From the NCBI GenBank assembly GCA_900550035.1, contig URQS01000086.1:1-9939 (forward strand): a DNA stretch of 9,939 bases, in the 5' to 3' direction. The stretch comes from an uncultured Prevotella sp. GTDB lineage: Bacteria > Bacteroidota > Bacteroidia > Bacteroidales > Bacteroidaceae. Below, one piece after another: positions 5,077 to 9,939 of the stretch. Position numbers and translations under genes: made by a program. Each line of letters begins with the position of its first letter. Position 1 is the stretch's first letter. The notes beneath the pieces were generated by a model. The model was not told the DNA's origin and did not search any database. It was given only the letters and a program-made list of their open reading frames with translations.

Positions 5077-6666
5077 TTATTTTATCAATCCCGTTTTACT
5101 TATAGTTATCTGTCCCCCTGCGTTGTGACCGAACATCTGTCGGCTACCGAAGTCCATGGCGTAGGCAGCAGTGATTTTCCATCCCTTATTGAAGCGATAT
5201 GATGTTTCGGCGAGGAAACTGATGTTGTGATGCTTGCTGTTGAAGGGTATGTCGTAGGTGCCCCAACCCTCTTGATATGTAGCCAAGGCGCGATAGGCGA
5301 GACGCGAGGTAGGAGTGCCGTCAATGCCGAGATGCCACGCTACGAAGCGGTTGTTGTAGATGTACAGCTGTCCGTTGGTGTTGTATATGGGCGAACGGTA
5401 GAGCGGATTGCCCATCACCTGTCCCCAGTGTTGATAGCCAGGATAGATGCCGTGGTTATAATAGTTGTCTATTCCGGCTATCTGGTCGCTGATGTTCTGT
5501 GTGTGGTCGTGGTTGTACGGACCGCTCTGATACTTGGTGTGGATATATTCTGCTACGATGTGGCGCAGCCATCTACCGTACTTCAGTTCCAGTTCGCCGC
5601 CCAGCATGATGTCCTTCAGGTCGTAGAGGAAGTAGCGGTGATGTATGCGATTGTTCCAGTCTTTGCCCGAGCCGTAGCCGTTGTTGTTGATAAGGAACAT
5701 CTGGCTGTGATCCTCAAAGAAGTGGTCGGCATATACCGACAGTCGCCACAGTTCGTGGTCGTAGTTGACGCGCATCAGCCAACTGCCCACTATGTTGCCC
5801 TCGTTATTGGCATACATTCCGTCGGTAGCATCTTGTCCGCCCGGAAAGAATGCGTGCCAGAAGCTTTTCAGTCCATGATTGGTAGGTATTGATTGCATTG
5901 TGTCGTCGGCAGCTTGTCGATATGGAGTGCCGCCAAACTGTGTCGCCATCTCCAGACCGAGTTCAAAGGAGAGGGGGAAGGTAGAGTATTCGTTGCCAAT
6001 CTTCAGATATCCGGCTTTGGAGTGATAGAGTATGTGGTCGGCGTATTTCGATTGACGGTGTGTGAAGTCGTGCTGCCAAGCGTCGTCGGTCATCATGCCG
6101 TAGGCAATGTGTCCCTTCAGGTGCAGCCAACCGCCTCCGAAGGGCAATTGCCAGTACTCGGGCAGGGCGATACGTACTTGAGGCACAGGACGTGCGTTGA
6201 TGCCAAGCGTCTGCGAACCCGAGCTGAGTGTCTGGTTCTTCAATTGCAAGGGCCACTCCTTGGCTCCTGCTGTAATCACGCCGTGCAGCCAGCGTGCCTC
6301 CACGTAGGCTTGCTGCACCACGACGTTGCTGGTGTAGTGGAGCGGTACAGCCATGTCGGCACAATAGCCAATAGCCCATCGGCGAGCCGAGTCGGCAGCC
6401 AGTGAGCGCATGACGGCAGTACGAACATATCCGTTCGTCTTGTCGAGCGAACTAAGACCATAGCGGTTGGCGTTGAGCCACAGCGGTGTCTGTCCCTTCG
6501 ACAGCGATGCTTGCGTCTCAATGTGGTAGTTGAGAGAAGAAGTGAGGTGGGGTTTGGAAGGCTCGCGGTCGGTCTCTTGCCAGGCATACTGTGCGTGAGC
6601 GACAGCGGGAAGAATTGCCAAAAAAAAGGCAAAAAGGCGGAGGGCGGTCTTGTCGTGGGTCATCAA
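5077..6666 (-). CDS. Capsule assembly Wzi-family outer-membrane protein
   Basis: A 529-residue secreted beta-barrel of the Wzi family (Pfam Caps_assemb_Wzi). E. coli Wzi is an outer-membrane lectin that anchors group 1 capsule; the Bacteroidetes members are longer and less studied. A Sec signal peptide spans 1-25, with a cleavage site after AHA before Q26. The mature chain shows family features: LNYHIETQASLSKGQTPLWLNANRYG near the start, alternating aromatic beta strands throughout, EYWQLPFGGGWLHLKGHIAYG, SFWHAFFPGGQD, GSWLMRVNYDHELWRLSVYADHFFEDHSQMF, and a C-terminal strand MFGHNAGGQITISKTGL suited to BAM insertion. ATG 6666 or the adjacent ATG 6663 could start it. It is followed at 2 bp by a lipoprotein gene and preceded by pyrH 108 bp upstream. 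Its location about 1.8 kb from polysaccharide-initiating enzymes fits a role in displaying or exporting surface polysaccharide, though this is inference. Confidence 0.9.
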   Translation of the reverse strand: MMTHDKTALRLFAFFLAILPAVAHAQYAWQETDREPSKPHLTSSLNYHIETQASLSKGQTPLWLNANRYGLSSLDKTNGYVRTAVMRSLAADSARRWAIGYCADMAVPLHYTSNVVVQQAYVEARWLHGVITAGAKEWPLQLKNQTLSSGSQTLGINARPVPQVRIALPEYWQLPFGGGWLHLKGHIAYGMMTDDAWQHDFTHRQSKYADHILYHSKAGYLKIGNEYSTFPLSFELGLEMATQFGGTPYRQAADDTMQSIPTNHGLKSFWHAFFPGGQDATDGMYANNEGNIVGSWLMRVNYDHELWRLSVYADHFFEDHSQMFLINNNGYGSGKDWNNRIHHRYFLYDLKDIMLGGELELKYGRWLRHIVAEYIHTKYQSGPYNHDHTQNISDQIAGIDNYYNHGIYPGYQHWGQVMGNPLYRSPIYNTNGQLYIYNNRFVAWHLGIDGTPTSRLAYRALATYQEGWGTYDIPFNSKHHNISFLAETSYRFNKGWKITAAYAMDFGSRQMFGHNAGGQITISKTGLIK

Positions 6667-6709
6667 TTGAATATCCTGTATTTTATAAATTAGTTAATCC
6701 CTACCCCCT

Positions 6710-6767
6710 TAAGCTAACAAAGCATACCACTCCCCTCCCTATGGGGGAGGGGTCGGGGGTAGGGCTT
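6710..6767. repeat. 58-bp G/C-rich hairpin repeat, copy 1
   Basis: It matches 7578-7635 at 49 of 58 positions. The conserved core is CTCCCCTCCCT, then GGGGGAGGGGTCGGGGGT and GGGCTT, preceded by AAAGCATA. CCCCTCCC (6732-6739) and GGGAGGGG (6745-6752) form an 8-bp stem. It ends 7 bp from the pyrH stop codon. In the pyrH direction no T-run follows the stem, so it is not a textbook intrinsic terminator. Confidence 0.9.
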
Positions 6768-6774
6768 CTTTCTT

Positions 6775-7482
6775 TTAGTTATGCACAAGCGTACCAATAG
6801 GTTCGCCGTCCATAACCTTCTTCAAGTTGCCTACAATGTCCATGTTGAATACATAGATGGGGAGGTTGTTTTCCTTGCACATTGTTGTGGCTGTGAGGTC
6901 CATCACCTTCAATCCGCGAGTGTAGATCTCGTCGTATGTGATGTCGCTGAACTTTGTTGCAGTTGGGTCTTTCTCCGGATCGGCGGTGTAGATGCCGTCA
7001 ACACGTGTACCCTTGAGCATAACGTCGGCTTCAATCTCAATGCCACGCAGACTTGAACCAGTGTCGGTAGTGAAGTAAGGCGAACCGGTTCCGGCTGAGA
7101 ATATGCATACGTAGCCGTTCTCCATAGCCTCGATGGCCTTCCACTTAGAGTAGAACTCGCCGATAGGTTCCATACGGATGGCTGTCAATACCTTTGTCTT
7201 TACGCCGATAGCGCCAAGAGCTGAGCTGAGTGCCAATGAGTTGATGACAGTGGCACACATGCCCATCTGGTCGCCTTTGACACGATCGAAACCCTTAGAT
7301 GCTCCGCTAAGTCCGCGGAAGATGTTGCCACCGCCGATAACGATACCAATCTGTACACCCATTTCGTGTACTTCCTTAATCTGCTGTGCATACTCGCCCA
7401 AACGAACTGGGTCGATGCCGAAGCTCTGATTGCCCATGAGGCTCTCGCCACTGAGCTTAAGAAGAATTCTGTTGAATTTCAT
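6775..7482 (-). CDS. pyrH: UMP kinase (uridylate kinase)
   Basis: A 235-residue amino-acid-kinase-fold enzyme that phosphorylates UMP to UDP with ATP in pyrimidine nucleotide synthesis. It is cytoplasmic, hexameric in characterised bacteria and usually essential. Visible motifs: ILLKLSGESL (6-15) with the phosphate-binding Lys9; IGGGNIFRG (49-57); DQMGMCATVIN (71-81); GTGSPYFTTDT (131-141), which binds UMP; and GTRVDGIYTADPEKDP, part of the ATP site. Length is typical and the gene looks intact. UDP formed here feeds UDP-sugar synthesis, but the neighbours are probably coincidental for a housekeeping gene. The start ATG 7482 aligns with the family N-terminus MKFNRILLKLSGE. The leader directly upstream is made of TTTTGAR heptads and has no Shine-Dalgarno. 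A hairpin repeat lies 7 bp after the stop. Confidence 0.98.
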   Translation of the reverse strand: MKFNRILLKLSGESLMGNQSFGIDPVRLGEYAQQIKEVHEMGVQIGIVIGGGNIFRGLSGASKGFDRVKGDQMGMCATVINSLALSSALGAIGVKTKVLTAIRMEPIGEFYSKWKAIEAMENGYVCIFSAGTGSPYFTTDTGSSLRGIEIEADVMLKGTRVDGIYTADPEKDPTATKFSDITYDEIYTRGLKVMDLTATTMCKENNLPIYVFNMDIVGNLKKVMDGEPIGTLVHN

Positions 7483-7483
7483 A

Positions 7484-7550
7484 TTTTGAATTTTGAGTTT
7501 TGAGTTTTGAGTTTTGAATTGTTGCCGTTGGCAATTTTGAGTTTTGAATT
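7484..7550. repeat. Heptad repeat array with central hairpin in the pyrH leader
   Basis: Five tandem heptads TTTTGAA/TTTTGAG occupy 7484-7518. A TTGCC-GTT-GGCAA hairpin (7522-7534) follows, then two more heptads (7535-7548). The array begins 1 bp upstream of the pyrH start codon. It belongs to the same kind of low-complexity intergenic sequence as the repeats around the Rpn gene, but its unit differs. Confidence 0.85.
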
Positions 7551-7577
7551 ACGAGTTGACTCTTTTATTCCCCTTCC

Positions 7578-7635
7578 TAAGTCTTCAAAGCATATAACTC
7601 CCCTCCCTGCGGGGGAGGGGTCGGGGGTGGGGCTT
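7578..7635. repeat. 58-bp G/C-rich hairpin repeat, copy 2
   Basis: Second copy of the 6710-6767 element in the same orientation, with 9 differences. Stem CCCCTCCC/GGGAGGGG, loop TGCGG. It ends 1 bp from the fucosidase stop codon (TAA at 7637-7639 on the minus strand), so both copies stand right behind a minus-strand gene. Confidence 0.9.
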
Positions 7636-7636
7636 T

Positions 7637-8938
7637 TTACAGCTGAATCTCCACTACCTTATCCACATCAGTAGGCACGCTGTCGAGTGTAATGAGAACA
7701 CCGCCTTGACACTTCTGCATCTTGACAGTCTTGCGCGAAACGTAATCTACGGCATGCTTTGCGTTCTTGTCGGTGATGGGAAGGAAGAGCGAGCGGTCTT
7801 TGAGGTTGAGGATATGTACGAATATCTTGTTGTCCTTTTCGGTTGTTACGCCCCAGTCGCGTGGAGTGACGCGTCCGCCACGTGTACCGTATATAGTTTC
7901 TCCGTATGTCTTCATCCATTCGCCCATTTCCTTCAGACGCTGCACAGCCACTGTGGGCAGACAACCATCGGGTTGCGGACCTATGTTCATAAGGAGGTTG
8001 GCGTTGCGACCAGCTGCCTTTACGAGGTAGTGGATGAGAGTCTTTGTCGACTTGTAGTTCTGGTCGGTAATCTTGTAGCCCCACATACCGTTCATTGTTT
8101 CGCATGTTTCGAGCGGCAGTTGTGAGATTGACTGACCTGAGAGTCCGGCTGTATTCTCGCCTGGCAGGTCGCGTTCGAACATCTGGAAGTCCTCACCCTC
8201 GAACGGAGTATGGTGGTGGTTGTTGCCGATGAGGCATGCGGGCTGCAGACGATGGATGAGGGCATACTGCTCGGGCAGACGCCAATCGAACGACGGATTG
8301 ATGTCCTGATCCCACCATCCGTCAAACCATATAGCTCCAACCTTGCCGTAGTTGGTGAGGAGTTCGGTGAGCTGATTGTTCATGAACGTATAGTACGAGT
8401 CCCAGTTCTGCTTTTCCACGGGTCGACCAGTGCCACGACCAGTGCGACCTACGGGAGCATCCTCGCGCTGCCAGTCGATGTGCGAGTAGTAGAAGTGGAT
8501 GTCGATGCCCTGACGGTGGCACTCGTCAGCAAGTTCCTTGACGATGTCGCGCTTGAATGGCGAAGCGTCTACAACGTTATAGTCGGAATATTTCGACTTG
8601 AACATAGAGAAGCCTTCGTGGTGGCGTGTGGTGAAGCAGATGTACTTGGCACCCGATGCCTTAATCTGCGACACCCATTCCTTGGCGCTGAATCGAGAGG
8701 GATAGAATCCTCCAGCCAGTTTGGCGTATTCCTTATAGTTGAGGTTGTTGTTGGTCATAGTCCATTCGCCGGTGGCAAGCATAGCGTACAGACCCCAGTG
8801 GAGGAAAATTCCGAACTTAGAGTCCTGGAAGTGTTTGCGTGCCTCGATGTTGTCGGCAGAGGGTGTGTAGGTTTGATTAGTGTTAGCGGATGCTGTGAGT
8901 GATAGTGCCAGCATAGCCGCTGCCAATAGCTTTTTCAT
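7637..8938 (-). CDS. Secreted alpha-L-fucosidase, glycoside hydrolase family 29
   Basis: A 433-residue GH29 retaining exo-fucosidase that removes terminal alpha-L-fucose from glycans such as mucin or milk oligosaccharides. A Sec signal peptide (about 1-18, ending TASA before N19) directs it to the periplasm or surface; there is no lipobox. The catalytic domain shows KFGIFLHWGLYAM (41-53), GAKYICFTTRHHEGF (96-110), and GAIWFDGWWD (201-210), where Asp206 is the expected nucleophile. TCETMNGMWGYK (278-289) and NLLMNIGPQPDG are also family-typical. The acid/base residue cannot be assigned by eye. The remaining C-terminal 80 or so residues read as a small beta domain. Length fits the compact Bacteroidetes form without carbohydrate-binding modules. 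The nearest upstream gene on this strand is more than 700 bp away and a -7 match stands close to the start, so it likely begins its own transcript. No SusC/D pair is visible here. Confidence 0.96.
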   Translation of the reverse strand: MKKLLAAAMLALSLTASANTNQTYTPSADNIEARKHFQDSKFGIFLHWGLYAMLATGEWTMTNNNLNYKEYAKLAGGFYPSRFSAKEWVSQIKASGAKYICFTTRHHEGFSMFKSKYSDYNVVDASPFKRDIVKELADECHRQGIDIHFYYSHIDWQREDAPVGRTGRGTGRPVEKQNWDSYYTFMNNQLTELLTNYGKVGAIWFDGWWDQDINPSFDWRLPEQYALIHRLQPACLIGNNHHHTPFEGEDFQMFERDLPGENTAGLSGQSISQLPLETCETMNGMWGYKITDQNYKSTKTLIHYLVKAAGRNANLLMNIGPQPDGCLPTVAVQRLKEMGEWMKTYGETIYGTRGGRVTPRDWGVTTEKDNKIFVHILNLKDRSLFLPITDKNAKHAVDYVSRKTVKMQKCQGGVLITLDSVPTDVDKVVEIQL

Positions 8939-8973
8939 AAGTTGTTGTTGGGTTATGGGTTATAATTGTTTCG

Positions 8974-8981
8974 CAAAGTTA
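8974..8981 (-). promoter_or_regulatory. -7 element of the fucosidase promoter
   Basis: TAACTTTG on the minus strand is a full match to TAnnTTTG, 35 bp upstream of the start codon. At the -33 position only a weak TTC-like sequence is found, so the promoter may need an activator. An inverted pair AATACAATAT (9037-9046) / ATGTTGTATT (9071-9080), 9 of 10 matching, lies upstream and could bind one. Confidence 0.55.
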
Positions 8982-9086
8982 ACCTTTTTATTCGTATTGG
9001 TGAAGAATTCGGCGGAAAATATATCAACGTTCCCTTAATACAATATGATTGGCGTAATATAACAAGAACAATGTTGTATTGAAAAA

Positions 9087-9117
9087 TTTGTATTTTCGGA
9101 AAAACATTGTAACTTTG
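9087..9117 (+). promoter_or_regulatory. Full-consensus Bacteroidetes promoter facing a gene-free region
   Basis: TTTG (9087-9090), exactly 19 nt, then TAACTTTG (9110-9117). This is a complete match to the TTTG-N19-TAnnTTTG consensus, with a predicted start near 9123-9125. No + strand coding sequence follows within the window; the next thing downstream is the inverted-repeat element. Confidence 0.6.
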
Positions 9118-9183
9118 CATTGGATAAAACTAGTGCACTTGATATGCTATATGCTGTCATACTGCACTTAAAAAGAAACTGAT

Positions 9184-9366
9184 AAGGGAGGACGTGTCAA
9201 AATAGGAGTTAGAGGAAGTTAAGAAGAAGTTAATCCATCTACGATGGATGGAAGTTAACAGACAAATGCTTTATTTTCAGCAATTTATACATATGTCCGC
9301 TAACTTCTGTTAACTTCGGGCGAAGCCCAAACTTCTTTTAACTTCTATTTTGACACACCCTCCCTT
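9184..9366. repeat. 183-bp nested inverted-repeat element
   Basis: The outer arms 9184-9220 and 9330-9366 match at 32 of 37 positions; the outermost 8 bp AAGGGAGG are perfect. Inside are a 7-bp hairpin ATCCATC-TAC-GATGGAT (9233-9249), an 11-bp stem GAAGTTAACAG/CTGTTAACTTC (9251-9261 / 9307-9317) continued by GACAAATG/CATATGTC (9261-9268 / 9290-9297, 7 of 8), and a GGGC-GAA-GCCC hairpin (9318-9328). AGTTA-type motifs appear four times on the left and their complements four times on the right. The terminal inverted repeats and lack of coding suggest a MITE-like element, but no target duplication is evident. Followed by T-runs at 9365-9369 and 9373-9379. Confidence 0.85.
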
Positions 9367-9385
9367 TTTCTGTTTTTTTAGTTAC

Positions 9386-9419
9386 AAAAAAAGTTGGGCT
9401 ACCTCACGGCAACCCAACT
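9386..9419 (-). terminator. Rho-independent terminator, minus strand
   Basis: Read on the minus strand: a 12-bp stem AGTTGGGTTGCC / GGTAGCCCAACT (two G-U pairs, no mismatch) closed by a GTGA tetraloop of the GNRA type and followed by TTTTTTT. On the + strand the same arms have two mismatches, so it acts in the minus direction. It would end transcription coming from the 9669-9902 side, about 250 bp after that frame's stop, and shield the region before the fucosidase. Confidence 0.8.
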
Positions 9420-9614
9420 CGATAACTATTAAAACGTGTAATACGATAAGATCTTAGTCTTGTGCGTTTCTGTGCTGGATTTTTATATCTGTTTTATTGC
9501 CTATGCTTATTGGTTGCATTTTGCAATGCGCCATGTATGAGCAACTTGCACAATAACGTAACTTAATTTATAATGCTTTTGCCCATGCAGGGCGACATTA
9601 CCTTTTTATTGTTT

Positions 9615-9659
9615 CCCAGGGCGCTTGCCCTGGGCTATGCGCTTTTGGGCTTTCAGCCC
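9615..9659. repeat. G/C-rich double hairpin behind a minus-strand stop codon
   Basis: CCCAGGGC-GCTT-GCCCTGGG (9615-9634) is a perfect 8-bp hairpin; GGGCT-TTC-AGCCC (9647-9659) is a second. They stand 10 bp after the stop of the 9669-9902 frame. From memory, CCCAGGGC..GCCCTGGG sequences recur in Bacteroidetes genomes; I could not search for copies, and there is none elsewhere in the window. No T-run follows on the minus strand. Confidence 0.75.
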
Positions 9660-9668
9660 GTTATTTGA

Positions 9669-9902
9669 TTATTTTCTACGTGCAGCACGAATCTTATGTG
9701 TTGCCATTCGTTCTCCTATAACAGATTCACCACCACTTGAATAGACATATGCATGTGTATTGTCGTCGGCTGCTGTAGAACTCCAATATGTACCAGACAA
9801 GGGATATTCTGTATCTGTAATTCCCTTTTGCTCATTGCTTGCAGGGAGATACCATACAATATCATTTTCCTCTATATCAGGAACACCTAAATTCCGCAGC
9901 AT
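9669..9902 (-). pseudogene. C-terminal fragment of a DUF1566/FISUMP-like surface protein (possible remnant)
   Basis: A 77-codon frame whose sequence resembles the end of larger Bacteroidetes surface proteins with a DUF1566/FISUMP-type domain: WYLPASNEQ, then LSGTYWSSTAADDNTHAYVY and a terminal HKIRAARRK, matching the family pattern WYLPs...YWSST...A..y....R..R. The ATG at 9902 is followed by MLRNLGVPDIEEND, which does not look like a start: there is no signal peptide, although such proteins are normally exported. An in-frame TAA lies 9 bp upstream and the other two frames also stop within 30 bp, so it is not simply cut by the window edge. It may be a decayed or frameshifted gene tail, or a genuine short gene. 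Upstream at 9914-9937 a frame ends VAQVLIK, possibly the end of another gene; this is too short to call. Confidence 0.5.
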
Positions 9903-9939
9903 TTTAGTTTAACTTATTTTATAAGTACCTGAGCAACAA

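Larger units (their letters stand above)
8939..9668. other. 730-bp region without a convincing gene
   Basis: No frame here has family features. It contains the fucosidase promoter, a divergent + strand promoter (9087-9117), a 183-bp inverted-repeat element (9184-9366), a minus-strand terminator (9386-9419), an AT-rich stretch with nothing recognisable apart from a small GCATT/AATGC hairpin near 9515-9530, and a G/C-rich double hairpin (9615-9659). A 12-codon frame MLYAVILHLKRN (9144-9182, +) lies between the + promoter and the inverted repeat; I give it no coding claim. Confidence 0.7.

Noticed and set aside
5227..6405. Two long adjacent + strand frames (221 and 170 codons) opposite the Wzi-family gene
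   Set aside because: They are antisense shadows of a clear outer-membrane protein gene, valine-rich without family motifs, and have no promoter or start signal.
7484..7550. CRISPR-like array in front of pyrH
   Set aside because: Units are 7 bp, contiguous and without spacers; it is a low-complexity tandem repeat.
8210..8902. 230-codon + strand frame opposite the fucosidase
   Set aside because: Antisense shadow; the minus strand encodes intact GH29 motifs over the same bases.
9144..9182. 12-codon leader peptide MLYAVILHLKRN
   Set aside because: No Shine-Dalgarno, no run of regulatory codons, and length within chance expectation; kept only as a remark.
1..9939. tRNA, rRNA or known riboswitch
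   Set aside because: No cloverleaf with a GGTTCRA-type T-arm, no rRNA signature and no recognisable riboswitch core on either strand by eye.

Overview
The window looks like a chromosomal segment of a Bacteroidales bacterium, most likely Prevotella/Segatella-like. The grounds are a Wzi-family outer-membrane protein, a lipoprotein with a Bacteroidetes-style signal, a secreted GH29 fucosidase, promoter matches to the Bacteroidetes consensus TTTG-N19-TAnnTTTG, mostly absent Shine-Dalgarno sequences, and many TTGAATGTTGA/TTTTGAG-type intergenic repeats. The genus is inferred; no 16S or other marker is present.

Left part (1-3308, + strand): the downstream end of a surface-polysaccharide locus. It holds the tail of an NAD-dependent sugar epimerase/dehydratase, a GT2 glycosyltransferase, a 490-bp gap with a 28-bp perfect palindrome, and an overlapping pair of membrane phosphoglycosyl transferases: one polytopic (WecA/MraY-like) and one monotopic (PglC/WcaJ-like). 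Both are of the type that loads the first sugar phosphate onto undecaprenyl phosphate, so having both side by side is notable.

Centre (3309-4597): an Rpn/PD-(D/E)XK nuclease gene on the minus strand, bracketed by two copies of the same intergenic repeat that share an identical 38-bp stretch. It has a strong Shine-Dalgarno and a near-consensus promoter.

Right part (4598-8938, minus strand): a colinear set read as GH29 alpha-L-fucosidase, pyrH (UMP kinase), Wzi-family capsule assembly protein and a small lipocalin-like lipoprotein. The last two are 2 bp apart and surely co-transcribed. Two 58-bp copies of a G/C-rich hairpin repeat sit directly behind the fucosidase and pyrH stop codons, and the pyrH leader is made of TTTTGAR heptads.

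Far right (8939-9939): 730 bp without a convincing gene, then a 77-codon fragment resembling the C-terminus of DUF1566/FISUMP-type surface proteins. The gap is not empty. It has the fucosidase promoter, a divergent full-consensus promoter on the + strand with no coding sequence ahead of it, a 183-bp nested inverted-repeat element ending in a T-tract, and, back to back with it, a minus-strand intrinsic terminator. The orphan promoter, structured element and T-tract together are the best candidate here for an undescribed element (small RNA or transcribed MITE-like repeat).
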